Source: Paralvinella palmiformis
Taxonomy: Eukaryota > Annelida > Polychaeta > Terebellida > Alvinellidae
DNA: 64,000 bases
Assembly: GCA_025642065.1 (NCBI GenBank)
Contig: JAODUP010001137.1
Coordinates: forward strand, 1 to 64,000
Direction of reading: 5' to 3'
A program made the translations under genes and the position numbers. Numbering within the stretch: the first letter of the stretch is position 1; every line of letters starts with the position of its first letter. Below, in pieces: positions 11,689 to 24,900 of the stretch. Under the pieces are notes generated by a model. It had not been told where the DNA came from, did no database searches, and saw only the letters and a list, made by a program, of their open reading frames with translations.

Positions 11689-12707
11689 TCAAAACATCAT
11701 AATGTTTCCTGAAACAGACAGATGTGGCTCCATTTCATAGTTACTAGTCAGACAATACCCATTGTTTTAGTTAGATGGGTAATCTACTTAACTTCACCAT
11801 ATATTATTTTCTTGGGACATATAATTGTGTTTCATAATATTTATATTCATCTAGTCATTGAACAAACTGCCAGTATTAATACCATATGAAAGCTAATACA
11901 TCTACAGTATTTTAAACTTGAGATGTACCTAAGTTGTTCACATTTGAATCTCAAGATTACTAATTGAAAACAAATTATTGAGAAATTCTTCAATCCCTTC
12001 ACATTGGTTGTAACATATTTTTCAGGAAACATGTTCAGGGACCTATGAACCAAGCTGGGTCAAGTTCAAGTATGGTGCATGGTACCTGAAGCCTAAAACA
12101 TGGAAGAAACGTGATGCTGATGAACCATTAATGGATCCAAAAGAACTGAAAGATCAAGAAATGTCTGAAGCAAAAAAGAAGAGCAATGATTTGGTGTGTC
12201 TCACTGTGGAACTTAGTGAAAAAAGGAATTGTATATAATTGGGCTTTATTGGATTTGTATACATGCACTGCTAATTATACAAGGTATTCTTTCTACTCTA
12301 ATTTCTTGTATTTGTTCACATTTTGTAGGATAATGATCTGGCATCAATGCATGGTTCTCAAGCATTTATTGATTTTATCAATAAGAAAGGCTGCAGAAAA
12401 CCTGAGGTAATGTGGAATATCATTTCTTTTCAACATTTAATGTCTTCACACTGGATTGGTTCAAGTTAAATATTAATGACAGTTCTGTATAGTTATTATT
12501 GTTCAGTTTTTGTTTTTCTTTATATCTACCACATATTTTTATAACATTATTCTTAGCATAATCAACTATCTTTCTTTGCAGTTTCTAGAGCATGTTTCTG
12601 AACTTCAGCAGGAGCAAGCAGCTGAAGAAGCAGCCAAAATTGAAGCAGAACATGCTAAGCAGCATAGGCAGTTGAGTCGAACTGTGAAAGACTCTGCTCC
12701 TAAATAG
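4548..12707 (+). CDS. FAM47E-like: FAM47E-like protein, eight recognised exons
   Basis: Exons: 4548-4712, 4937-5158, 6751-6890, 10260-10371, 10649-10903, 12026-12193, 12329-12406, 12582-12707 (stop TAG). All introns are GT-AG and all phases fit; the sum is 421 aa. The N-terminal block NGKNWTFMKDGLDDFRDGLP (about residues 26-45) and the later YGAWYLKPKTWKKR block (about residues 314-327) are hallmarks of FAM47 proteins. A charged region with NPYRWLPKK lies between them, and the C-terminus is an Ala/Glu/Gln-rich helix. Human FAM47E has been reported to bind chromatin and stabilise the arginine methyltransferase PRMT5; the role here is inferred. The ATG at 4548 overlaps a good acceptor (TTTAG, 4551-4555), so the true start may lie in an unseen upstream exon. 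Intron 3 holds a LINE remnant, and a SINE sits directly after exon 5. An AATAAA at 12865-12870 is a plausible polyadenylation signal. Confidence 0.85.
5159..6750 (+). other. FAM47E-like intron 2
   Basis: AT-rich intron. It holds a (TACA)n run near 6240-6263 and an old SINE-like fragment near 6430-6565. No exon was seen. Confidence 0.6.
6430..6565 (-). mobile_element. Old tRNA-derived SINE-like fragment (second family)
   Basis: On the - strand a B-box-like GGGTTCGAATGC (near 6545-6556) is followed by a body containing CCTGTGTTTGTAGGATGTTTC. Similar bodies occur near 51715-51845 and 31560-31710, which supports one diverged family. The A box is not clear in this copy. Confidence 0.45.
7089..8420 (+). 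mobile_element. Degraded LINE reverse transcriptase and 3' end
   Basis: Translating from 7089 gives WILNDLSNRRQFVNL, then CGVPQGSIL, then, after a two-base gap, YINDIAKC, FFADDTSLCISD and WFCANRLSFNNKKT. These are the RT finger/palm motifs, including the FADD catalytic box, of a jockey/CR1-type non-LTR element. Further on, WKHAIRTINRTNYNSHTEPL is the usual C-terminal region. Frameshifts and stops show it is dead. The end near 8280-8420 is a non-coding 3' region. It lies in sense orientation inside intron 3 of the FAM47E-like gene. Confidence 0.85.
8421..10259 (+). other. Rest of FAM47E-like intron 3
   Basis: Begins with a 9-10 base G run (about 8450-8461). From about 9990 to 10096 there is a LINE-like 3' tail: GTGCCTTTGAATAACTCC, then GGTGCTTTATTAAATGTACA, ending in a (TTA)n run. 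The same tail occurs at 31285-31382. No exon was recognised. Confidence 0.55.
9990..10096 (+). mobile_element. LINE/SINE 3' tail with (ATT)n end
   Basis: Shares ACATATTATTT.T..AGTGCC, TTTGAAT..CTCCTG and GGTGCTTTATTAAAT.TACA with 31285-31382, and ends in an ATT microsatellite. This is the type of 3' end used by L2/CR1-like elements. Confidence 0.55.
10921..11110 (-). mobile_element. tRNA-derived SINE, copy A, with 15-bp target duplication
   Basis: The tRNA-related head is at the right end on the - strand: an A-box-like TGGTCTAGCAGTAGCG, then a B-box-like GTTCAAATCCCA about 40 bases on. The body and a (ATC)n tail lie at the left. It is flanked by the identical 15-mer ATGTATATAGAATGA at 10906-10920 and 11111-11125, the signature of LINE-driven insertion. 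The left duplication starts 2 bases after the GT donor of FAM47E exon 5. Confidence 0.85.
11126..12025 (+). other. Rest of FAM47E-like intron 5
   Basis: AT-rich intron with a short TA run near 11661-11684. No other feature was recognised. Confidence 0.6.
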
Positions 12708-14350
12708 TCAAATAATCTGTGATATGTGTAAATGCTTTTTATATCACATTATTTTACATCATGTATCATTAAGCGGATTCCTCTTAATGGCATTGTTCTT
12801 AGGGGTAGGGGTCATGTATATCACTGTGTGTGTGTGTGTGTGTAGGGAGGGGGATGTTTCATCCAATAAAAACCTTCTGGCTAATTATCTCAATTCACTA
12901 CTGAGTAGATAAGTAGCATGGCTATAAACAAATCAGTCACTATATTATAAGTACTGATGAAGTTACTTTAGTTTATATGGAGCATTAACCATGTGAATCT
13001 ATAAGAAGTCTTGACATGATACCATCAAAAACAACCCAACAGGACACAGCTGATCTTGACAGAATTCTACAAGCTAAAATATCATGCACTCTATGAAAAG
13101 TAAATTGAATATTTTTATTTTCAATTTTTCTGGTATTTATATCATGTGTGATCTCAAATTCAAACTACTAAGAACCCAGTATTATTCAGTAGCCTTAATT
13201 ACTGTTCCAATAAAATATTTAAAAATGGTGGAAAAACATTATTACTGAAACAAATATTAATATAATAATATGTATCCCCCCAGTTATATGATCCATTCAG
13301 TCTTTTGCCAATCTTACATCATTATGAATGTCATATTTGAAATTGGTGTGAATAAAGAAAACTAACTAAATGTGCATGACAAATAAGACATGGTATCATT
13401 CAACAGTATTGTATATAATGATGTGTAATGATATTGCTGTCACTGGTTATAAAATTTCCAACATTTCCAATTCTAATCTGCATAATCCCTTCATCAGGTA
13501 GATCAGATAGAAATCTTATTCAGGCCTAATGACAGTGATTCTATCCAGTAATGAACACACATGTGCACACTGACACACACACACATACACCCGCATCATT
13601 TGTTATATTATAAAAGTGGCCTGTTCATATTTTAAATATGTTGATCTTTTTTTCGTTGGAACAGTTTAAGCCTTTTTCTGGTAAATACACAGCTCCATAC
13701 CTAATTGGGATTTAAAATATCAGAGAGAAAGGACTTGATTTATGAATGATTCTTAGTTAGTAAATTAGGTTACTAGAAGAAGATGGTGAATGACTAGTGA
13801 AGCCATAGTTTCTTCAGGATGTTGGTTATATCATAGCAAACAGAGTATCATCATTAGTTGTACAGGGTTACCTTCAATTATACCCTCTTATTTATATTAA
13901 AGTTAAGTTTAGAAAACACACAAAAAATGCCAGTCAGCCATGGCAATAGTACCTGTGAATGTTTACTGTAATTTGATATCTTGTGAGTATTAAAAGTTGT
14001 CCAGTTAGCTTCATAATATTTATATATTTGAACTAATTGTTTGAAGGCTGGTACACTGGTATGTGTTGAAAAGAAAAAGCCTATATGTGTATTAACATGG
14101 CTGACTGCCTCCATGGGGAAGATGAAGATGGAATTTAATGCTTCCTCATGTTGACCAATTCTAAATTTATCAATTAATGGATGGCATATTTGAAATAGAA
14201 AATCTTTCCCATTCCTTGAGATTGGACAAGACAGTTATTTTGTAGTGACATAGCTGGACATGAAATAACGGAATCTCAGACCCAATGATACAGATTTCAG
14301 CCAAATAATAAATTGCATTAAATTAATATTACATTTTAATGTAATTTTAC

Positions 14351-14390
<40 letters not shown>

Positions 14391-15951
14391 AACTAATGTT
14401 ATTTTAATATTGAAGGTTTAATTGTAGAATTTAAAAAATATTATAAATTATGAAATTATATATGGTTGGTTAGTTGTTCTCCTTTTCTGTGATATGAAGA
14501 TATATAGTTAATTGTTTGTCTGTGTTTAAATAAAACACTGTTACTATTACTTTGTTGATTTATATCATCTTTATTCATTGGTGTGTGTTATTTTTCCTTT
14601 ATTTATTTACAGCACCTAGATCATTCTACATATGATTACAGCTGTTTCATAACTGTATATTTATTATTATTGTTATATAAAAATGAGAGCGAGGTTATTT
14701 TAAAGTAACGTTATTAACAGCATTGAAAGTAATTGATTATAAAATGCACCATATACATGTACTTGATCTTCGTATATCCTGATCTGACAGCTTAATAAAC
14801 ACAATTCATTACACCTGCATGAACTTTACAATCCTTTTTTTTTCAAAATCTAGAAGAAATTCTATAGCCTATTTTCTGACAATAATTGGTCTATCTATCT
14901 ATACCCATCCACTAATTAACTTTGTTTACCTACTTGAAGTAGCTGATGTATTTAACCATAAAATTATAATGAGGAAGTATAATCCCTGTGGACTGATATA
15001 TGTTTGGCTAATTATTTATCTGAAAAGGGCTGCAACTATCAATCTACTGATTGGGAAATGCTAAGTGGGATCTCCAGGTTTCTCTATGTGAAAATATTTT
15101 GAATTACAGGCATACTTTTGTTTGCTGATGACACAATAATTTATAAACTTGGTTTTAATAAATTTTTAATATGAGGATTAAACATTAATGTAGTATAGAA
15201 AATATCAATGGTTCCATGCAAATTGACAAATTTATTATATTAACCATAAATAAAAAATACTTATAATTGGCATCATTATTAAAATAAACTATATGTTTTT
15301 CTCTGAAGAATAGATTCTTATTGAAAAGATCAATCCACAAAATTTCTTGTGATCATGATTGATAATAAATGTTAATGGAATTATTAATAAACCAGTGTTC
15401 ACTTATAATATTTGTATTTCCTATTGATGAGTTTAGCTTTTGAACACACACACACACATATTCCAATTAAATTTTAAAGAAGAGAAATTAAGCCATTATA
15501 CCTAACAATTATAATTTAGTTAATAAAGCAGTTGAATATCCTTATACATGCATGTACTATGAAGTTAATTTTTAGTGATATATTTAATTACGAAATGTAT
15601 GCATAGTAATTTTGCATCATAAATCCTTTAATACTTGGTTAATTAAAATCCATGCACTTAAAATTAATCTTTTGAAGGAAGATAGGCCAAGATTTGTTGA
15701 CCCATCTGAAAGCCAAGTATGTAAAAAAAAATTATTATACCATTAAAATTATTATTTGTATTAACTTGTAATGATTGTGTGCCAAGTATATTTTGTGGAA
15801 GAGAATTTTCATTTATGATTGTGTCAATTAGTAAGCCCATGAAAAGTATTTTTTTTCAATCTCACAATAGTAAATGACACCAGATTGCAAGAACGTCTGT
15901 GCGCATGTGTAAGTCTAAACTTCCTGTTGATACGCGATTATTGAGTTTGTA
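12708..15951. other. FAM47E-like 3' UTR and spacer to the ZNF318-like gene
   Basis: The first few hundred bases should be the 3' UTR; AATAAA occurs at 12865-12870 and again at 13209-13214. A GT run lies at about 12824-12843, a TA run at 14352-14386, and a reverse transcriptase scrap near 15110-15420. The rest is AT-rich with no gene recognised. Confidence 0.55.
15110..15420 (+). mobile_element. Reverse transcriptase remnant
   Basis: Translation from about 15110 gives ILLFADDTIIYKLG, the RT catalytic FADD box, followed about 60 bases later by WFHANKL, the next conserved block. Frames shift between them. It is a short dead LINE fragment just upstream of the ZNF318-like gene. Confidence 0.7.
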
Positions 15952-15999
15952 GTGCCCTCGACAAGTCTGCTTACTTTTTCCAGTTTTAGCTCTTTATTC
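15890..15999 (+). promoter_or_regulatory. Possible proximal promoter of the ZNF318-like gene
   Basis: GTGCGCATGTG (about 15899-15909) resembles an NRF1 site, and CTTCCTGTT (about 15919-15927) an ETS site on -. Both are common in animal housekeeping promoters. No TATA box is evident. Based on motif resemblance and position only. Confidence 0.3.
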
Positions 16000-18900
16000 A
16001 TGGCTTTTCGATTACGAGGTGAAAACAAGAGATATGTCGGACGCGGGGTGGGTTTTAGAGGGAGAGGTTTCCAAGCTATCAGTCACCGGTTCCAACGGGG
16101 GAGGGGCCCCCGAAAGGAATCGGTAAAAATAAATCCCGATAGATCTCAGCATGACGATCATTATAGTCGAAATCCCGCCACTGGTGCCAGTCATTTCCGT
16201 GATAATAACCTTAATGACAGAGGAAGACATAAGCGGGGCACGAGACGCCAGTATAGTGCTCCAGATAACTCATTATTAGACGATAATGGCATAGATTTCC
16301 ATGAGATGGAAGAGGGTTTGCGAATCACAGTTGAAAATAAAGGTGCAGATATCTGCGTTGCCGATCCGTCGTTTTATGAGGAGATCCAGCGTCATATAAT
16401 GCACTCCCAGGATCAAAGCAGTCATAGCAGTGACCTGCATTATGAAGATGTGTCAGATTCTGCTGATTCAGATCAAGCCTCATCAAAGAAAACTGGAACC
16501 GTAAGTTGTTTAGTCAGTCTATTGCAGACATGGGGTCAATTCCATTTGGTCAATTCAATATCAATTCCATGTTTTACCTACTACTTTTTACCATTCATCA
16601 GTTCAAAGGGAACGGGAACACTCGCCACCTGAGGCCTTTTCGGCACCTAAAATTTACCAGTTTTCATGGCCCATTCGCCACTCATGGTCTAGCCCATTCA
16701 CCCCTTATATTTACTGGGTGAATAAAAAAATAGCATATATAACGCTGAAGAAATAATCATATATGTAACATATATGGGCAAATTACGCTGTTTTATGTCT
16801 GACTTTTCAGGACAGTTTATCATCTGTTATCATTGTGACTCAAATAAATTTGGTGCTTTCCACACTATTAATTGCAAAGATAGTTATTAATAATAAAAGT
16901 TCCATTAAACAATTAAAATTGTGAGTGGCGAATGGGCCAGGGAATTTGGTGATCGCTGGCTATTGGGCCCACTGGCAAAACGGCTCAGGTGGCGAAAGTT
17001 CCTGGAGCCAGTTCAAATCAAAGGCACTCCGAATACCTATTTGGAATACCTACTCTGAATAGTTTATATTACAAGTAGGATTGTCATGGAAGAAGAATTT
17101 CTAAATTAAAATATTAAATGGTAAATTTGTGGATCTATTTTTTTTTGTAGCAAACTTCAATTCCAGATTGATCAATTCCATTTAAAAAAATTGCCCATCA
17201 ATTCCTGAATTGGTTTGGTCTATTGTAGACTCTTAGTCTTAATTTTTAGTTTGTGAACTATAGGCAGATTGTTTTTGAGCAAAGTTAACTTATTGATGTC
17301 TACAGAATTCACTCACCCGATTACTCAAACTAAACCAAAAAATCAACATAAGAAAAATGGTCTGTCATTTAATTGTTAACTTAATGTTTATCTTAAAATT
17401 CATTTATCAAAAGTTATCATCATTTTAACTTGTTGGCATTGTAAAAATATAGATACATTTAGAGATATTCATTTGTCTCTAAGTTTAATGTCAAATTATA
17501 ACATATATTACTATGCCATGATTTGTCACGGTAATAAACCCTAATGAAGCAATTAATCAAACAGTATTAAGCAATGATCAAACAGCATTTATGAAGGAAT
17601 CTCACTACATTATCTGAGGATAATGATGATTGGTGTTTTACGGCCACTTTTCTGCACATGGTAAACTAAATGAGCCAAGCGACCTCTAATGGTATTGAAG
17701 CGAGATCAAGGATATAACAACCTTCAGATATGCCCATGCCGAGATTCAAACACCATGATAGTGATCTGTGGCCTAACATGCTACTGCTATACCACGGAGG
17801 TGCCCGCACATTATTTGAGGAGATAAAACCAGTCTTAAAAATAAATTGGTTGGGGGTTACATGGCCAAAAAAAATCCATACGGTAGGTAGGAATTAATTT
17901 TTTATATACTTTTTTATATAGATTGTTTAGTGGAATATATTGTTCATGAAGCGTTTTTTCATTCAAATATTTGCATGCCAGTAATGATTCAGACTAAATA
18001 GATATCATACAACTTGCAAACTTGTTTCAGAAATAGACTCACTAGTATTTTCAATATATTTTCAGAGTCTACTATTATACTAACAATTCGCAATCATCTC
18101 ATAAAGCCCAACTCACCCTTATTTTGCACCTTCAAATTTGGTGCCAAAAGGGAAAATATACTGCAAAAATGCACGTGAGTTTTGACGACGTATTTACGTC
18201 ATTGGTCAGATAATTACACATAAATGTAAAACCACTATTTATTTTTTAAAACCACCAACAATCTATTGAATATAAAAAATAACTAATTTGTTAACCTTTC
18301 TAAATAAATATTTATGAATAAATAAAAAAGCTGTGTGAGCAGATATTGTCCGGGACCACCCCCCCGCCATCAGGCTTATCTCCCCTAATGATAGTTAGTT
18401 CGTCCATCTTCTGGTGAATTTAATAATGTGTGGAACCGTTTGAAGTGAATAATATGGACCACAAAATATGTTGCATGTGATAAAATTTAATGTTTCATTT
18501 AAGTTCATTCAGTACGATAAGGAAAACATAAATCCGCCAGTATTGCTTGCTATTGTTGTAGTACCAATATACACAAAACAACTGATTTGTTGAACTATTT
18601 TTAACAAGGACCTTGTTGCATAGCCGAGCATCAGTACCGTGTTCGTTGGTGTTAAAGGTCCGAGCACTCAATGTGCATGCGCTAAATGTTTTTTTTTCTA
18701 GTGTTCGGACGTGGAACCATGTGTGGTAGTGTAAAAGAACCGATCACTGAATGCACAAGCACCTATTTTTGCTTGTTTCAGATGCAGATATAAAAAGATT
18801 CGAGCCAACGTGTTACAATCACGTCAATATACCTAGTTGGACAAATGTGATAGCTTCGATCTCCTTTATTTTTGTTTGAACATCTTCAGAGATGTCGAAA

Positions 18901-21900
18901 TCCTCAACCTAACTTTAGTTTAAATAAAAGTGTATTATGCTCAGCTGCCATATTTAAAAAAAAGAAGATAACAGGTCTAGGAGTTAGTGCATGCACAAGA
19001 CCTTGCCGCCATCTGGAGGCAGTGCATGCACATTGAGTGCTTGGACCTTTAGCACTACCGAACAAGTTTCACTTCATTTTAACAAATATTCTTCAGTCAG
19101 CAGATAATCATATCTGGATGTTGTTTAAACGTTATTCAATAGATAATGTCACCATGCACAAGCAAGCCAATTCGTCACATATACGCATGCAGTGAAGAAA
19201 GGGCAAGTAAGCCAAAATTTCAATCACGAAAATGGAAAAGGACTTGAGAGTCCCGATGCATTGTGCAGGACGTCAAATAAACCACCAATCAAATGACAAA
19301 CACAAGCAGAATTTAAGCATGAAAAAATTGTTGAAGTGTATTTTTCATTTCTTCACAATTCCATACGGCAGTTTTGGAGTCATACTGTCGGGCAACCCCC
19401 AACAAGATTATTTCTAAGGCTGGCCTTATTTACTATTATTTTGATAATAGTAGCACATGCAAAGCAGACTGCAAGGAGGTGTAAAAAGAACAAAAACTTC
19501 CACCACATGAGCAGTGACTTTATTCATCCTGTACCTCCTCATTTCCTGTACTTTGAGCCAGTGTGCCAAGGATTGCTGGAACAGGAGAAGGGACTGAAAA
19601 AGTTGTTTCTGACAGTGTTACCCAAAACCCTGAAATGTTGACTCTAGATGCAGTCAGAATTAATCTACGGTCACTTGTTCTTTTTCAAAAATTTCATCCC
19701 CATGGCCACATTGTGGCCACAAATAAAGCCTATGATTGATTTAACAATTACCATCATTCTTCATATAGAATGGTGGAGAAGTGTTAAATGAAGGGGTAAA
19801 GCAGGTTCTGAAATAGAAAAGTATTAATATTTTGTTTAGAAAATGTATTTTGATTTTGTTTTGTCAATCAGTACATCGTACAAAAATAACAGTTCTCATC
19901 AGATCTAGCTGGTCATTAACATTTATTTACTCTCATCTGTTATATCTTTCTCCAAGGAGTCCAACATATGCCAAAGCTAAGAAAAACTCTCTCTTACTCA
20001 GTGTTACAGATACCCCAATCAGATCTGGGTTCAATTCCATTTAGTTTATCAATTCCAATTCAATTTTTTTTAAATAAGCAATTCCAGAATGGGAATTGGC
20101 CACCAATTCCAGAATTGAATTGACCCCAATATGGCCATAATGCAGCAGGTGAAACACTATTTCTGCTATAAATTCAGTGAGATAATCATCCGTGTCTTCT
20201 TCATAAAAAAAATGGATGGTACTATGTCTTTGAGAACACAGTGAGGTTATTGTTTAATCTGTGAATCTTTACAGTAATTATGGTATTTTAGTGCCAAATT
20301 CACCGAATATTCAGCATAAGCTACTAAAAGTTGGGCTCTTTCTAATTTGAGCAATATCTGAATATGTCCTGCACAATTAGCGCAAAGGCGTTGGATGAGT
20401 GGGGATAGTTATAATTACACTTATAGATATAACTACAGTATTTCGTCAAGCGGGAATGTAATGCGAATACAAGTGGATTCTGGCAAAATCTGTGTGCAAG
20501 AATCAACGTTGATTCTCGTAAATTCTGGCGAAATTCTACCCCTGGTTTGATGCCAGCTGCTTGTAATTGGTGATGAAATATCTACCAATTCCCAACACTA
20601 ATTATGTCAAAGAGAACATATAAATATGATGTCTAGTGTATAATCAATGAATGTCACAACTTTAAAGACAGGATTACCCTGAATTTAATGTTTGTTATTT
20701 GTTTTCAGGTGAGGCAGAGTTGTAGATCCACACTTAGTGACAGTGGTATGTATAATGATTTCTTACAAGATTTGCATCACAGTTGCTCCAGAAGTCCCAG
20801 TCGTGGAAGAAAGACTGCTGGGAGGTTAAGCAAAAAACGACAACGATCAGGAAGCTCTGAGCGAAGCATGTCATACAGTCATCAAAAATCTAGGATGTCT
20901 AGTCCGAGAAGGTCAAAAAGTAGAAGCCATGTGCATACAAGAAGTAAAAGTCCTGGCCATACAAAAGGTCACAGGCGTACAAGAAGTAGAAGTCGCAGGC
21001 GTACAAGAAGTAGAAGCAGAGAAAACAGCATTAGAGCTCTGAGTCCAAAAAAACATTTCTTCAGTAAACAGAGAAGTAGAAGCCATAGACATACAAGAAG
21101 CAGAAGTCGTGGACGCACAAGAAGTAGAAGTCGCAGGCGTACAAGAAGTAGAAGTTGTAGGCGTACAAGAAGTAGAAGTCGTAGGCGTACAAGAAGTAGA
21201 AGTCGTAGGCGTACAAGAAGTAGAAGTCGCAGGCGTACAAGAAGTAGAAGTCGCAGGCGTACAAGAAGTAGAAGCAGTGAAAACAACATCAGATGTACGA
21301 GTCCAAAAAAACATTTATTCAACGAACAGGTTGATAATCTGCCACCTTGGATAACGGACCCGTCTAAAGCCATGAGTGTTGAAGAAATAGAGAAGTATTT
21401 GGAATCAAAGTTGAAGCAAGCTGAGTTGCAAACCCAAACAGGTCTTGAATGTGTCTTAGACCAACATCGTGGACAAGAAACAGATATGGCAAGCACTGGA
21501 GCATCTTTGGTGGAATCTTCCAACCTCAAACAACTGGATGATTTTTCTATTGGTCCCACATTGAAATCCTCTCATGCTATCAAGGAATCATCACCACTAG
21601 ATTTATACGACGATTTGCCAGAGCAGCCAAGACTGGCCACTCCACCAAAAATCTTGCCAACAAAGGCCTTTAAGTCAATTTTGAAAAAGAAGACTGCAGA
21701 ACCTGTGAAAGAGGACAAGACACCCTCTGAAGAAATTAAAAATACTTGTGTTTCATCTTCAGCTGATGCCATAACTGAATCTAAGCCAAACATCTTGATT
21801 CCAGGCTTAGCGTCTGCTGTAGATATTGAGGATGAAGATCAATTTCTTTATGGCAGTGTTGAGGCATTAGATCCCATTGGTGACCAGCAGGTAGAAGAGC

Positions 21901-24900
21901 CATCTACTGGAGGCTCTGAGTTTGAACCAGTTTTTACAGGTGGCTACAGTAAAAATGATCCTGGTTGGGAAGTAGCACCTGCTAAGGTGTGGTCTGAAGC
22001 TATTGAGGAACAGCCACCACAGGATGAAAAGAAGAAAGAGGCTGTAAAAATTGATCCTACCATTCAGAATATTTTGAAATCAATTGGGTTCAATTTTGAA
22101 CTGTCAAAGCTGATGCAGCAGAAAGCACAAACCCAGAGAAAGGGTGAAGAGGGATCACCATCTTCTGTTGAATGTGCCTCAAATTCAAAAACAAATTCAG
22201 CATCCAATTCCTCGGATAAACTTCCAGCAAAAAAGGGCAGATATAATAGAACAAGTAGCACCGAAGTGAAGGAGTCTTATGAGGAAAGGGCAAGACGTTA
22301 CAGGGAAGAACAGATGAAGATGTATCAGTTTACAAAGACAGAATCTGCCCCTGAATATACAGATGAGTCATCAAGGCAATCACAGGACTCATACAGTTCA
22401 AATCAAATGTTAAGTGTCAGTTCACAGCTTGATTCTATGAAGTGTGATCATCTGTTGTATGATAGACTTGTGCATAAGGAGCAAGAAGAATGTAGGTCTG
22501 GTTTGTTGCACATGATGGAGCATGGTGAAGGTGCTGGTATTCACATGAAAAAGATGTCTGGTCTTCAGCAACTGCAGAATGATTACTGTTTGAAAGAAGG
22601 GCATAGTTTCCTGGGAAATGATGCTGACATGAGGGAATCAATGAAAACAAGTGATCGTCATGAGTGTGAACAGACACAGATGGATTCCGTGTCATCCATA
22701 AGTTGTGGCAAAAGATCGGCTGCTTCTGTGAGGGACAGGATGCACAGCCACGAGAGGATCACCAGAAGCTCAGATAACAGAAAAAAAGATGACAAACATG
22801 AGAAAGGCAGAGACAAATCTCACAGAAAATCAAGTCATGATGATGATGGGAGTACACGTTTCCAGAAACAAGGAGAGATTAAAAAACATGAGGATATATC
22901 AATCTCAAGACGAATTGTCCTTCTTCCAAACGAGAAAAAAACTTCAGCACCCAGAGAAGTGAAAACTAAAGAGGATGTTTCTGAGTCACACTGCAAGACC
23001 CCTGAAAGTTCAGGTGATAGTACAAAGAGACTGCTAGCAATGAACACTGAAGACAAAGAAGACTTGATGATTGAACTCGAAAAATGGCAGAACAGATTGA
23101 ACTTACTTGAGAAGGAGCTGGTGAGACTAAGACGGGAGGAAAATGAAATGATGAGAAGACAACAACGTCAAAAGAAATGGGACTGCAACAGTCTTCTTAA
23201 GGATAATGTCGGCTTGCAAGATGACATAAAAACGCAGATGATGCTGTTGTCTAGGGCAGCTGAGATTAATACAAAGCTCTTGTTGTCGGGAAAGAGCGGT
23301 GATCGTACAAATATTGTAGACTATTTAAACAGAATCAAAGAGAAGGTACACTTTTGTTGTTTTGAATTTAAGGCAATCCTTACTTAAATTTATGTCTTTT
23401 CATGTAGGAATCTATTAATTATTAACTATGATAGTGATTTGATTGAGACTGTTTTACTTGTGTTACCTTTTAAATTTAGTGATCTTTTGATCTCCTTGTT
23501 GTAGATTGGGAACAGAGAAGACAGAACCACAAAAAAGGTCTTGGACCCATCACCTGAAATCATAAAAAAAAAGCTTTCATCATCTGAAAAGAAAACTGAT
23601 TCAAAAATGTTATCAGAGGTGAAGTCTGAGTCTGGAAAAACTACAGAAAAGAAATCTTCTGATGTGGGAAAAAAGAAACGGAAAATAGTTCAGTATGAAT
23701 ATTTTGATCCCGGTGATCACTGGTGTAAACAGTGCAATTGTATCTTTGGTAAATGCGAGACATTCTTCCAACATCTGCACTCTGCAAACCATGTCAATGT
23801 GAGTATGAAGTCAGTTTTAGGAAAGATAAACTACTGATTTTGATGAATGTTGCATAACCCAAAGTATATGTAGACAAATACTAAGCTTAATAAAAAAAAA
23901 CGAAAACAGCATTTATACATGTACTGGATACATTAATGTAAATGTATTGACAAAGAGGGTCTTAAATCATTAAACATTATGGACTTAGTAAATGTATTCA
24001 TACTCGGTGTGTGTGCGTTATATTAAACTAGAACTTGAATATATTGGAATGATCTGGCTTGTGTTATTCAGGCATCCAACAACAATTCATTTTACAGCTG
24101 TTTCCCCCTTTTACAATAGCGTTGGGTAGTGGGTTCTCACACCAGTCTTCTCCATTTTACCCGATCTTATGCATTTACCTTATTCGGCCCATGTTCTTAT
24201 ATCCTTTTCCACCACGTGATTCCATGTCATCCTTGGTCTTCCTCTACCTCTCACACAGTCCACCTCTTACAACATGCTTCTCTTTACCCAAGAACCATCG
24301 TATTTTTGTAACACATTTCACAGCCACTTCAGTCAATTCCTATTAACAACTTCAATCACCAGCTCAATCCCCATTCTCTCCCTCAGAGACACAGCATACA
24401 TCCATTGCAGCATTTTCATCTCTCTCCACTCAAATCATTCTGTTTACTGTGCATGCAGAGCAGACAAAAAGATTTGGGCCATGAATGGCCCAAGTCTTAC
24501 TTACATACACCATTGCACTCCTCACACATGTCACATACACCTTCCCTTTTAACTTGAATGACACTACTTTCCTTGCTCTCTAAGCTTTCCCCCTGTACAA
24601 CACAACACACTCATGCCACTGATGCTGAATTCACTCCTCCAATCAACAGATCCCTCAGATAACAGAACTTTCTAACTCTGTCTAGACTTTCAACATTTCC
24701 CAGATCTATGACTTCCTATCTGTTGATATCTTCTCCATCGTCATCTTTCTCACATACCTTGCACACAAACACCAAGGTCACTTATATCCCCATAATTCTT
24801 CCCTGAAACTATCACCTTTGTTTTGCTGCAACACCAAATTATCTCCCATGGCAAACCTTCTCTGGCCTGGTGTGTCAGTGCTTCCATAACAACCACAAAC

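Larger units (their letters stand above)
16501..20708 (+). other. ZNF318-like intron 1, transposon-rich
   Basis: This 4.2-kb intron holds a nested pair of MITE-like elements (16531-17230), a SINE (17621-17807), a 40-bp-TIR MITE (18641-19063) and an AATTCC-rich element (20020-20125). Between them I saw only AT-rich sequence and short chance reading frames. Confidence 0.65.

Noticed and set aside
20913..21559. Leu/Arg- and Cys/Thr-rich frames on - over the RS repeats
   Set aside because: Shadows of the 24-bp repeat.
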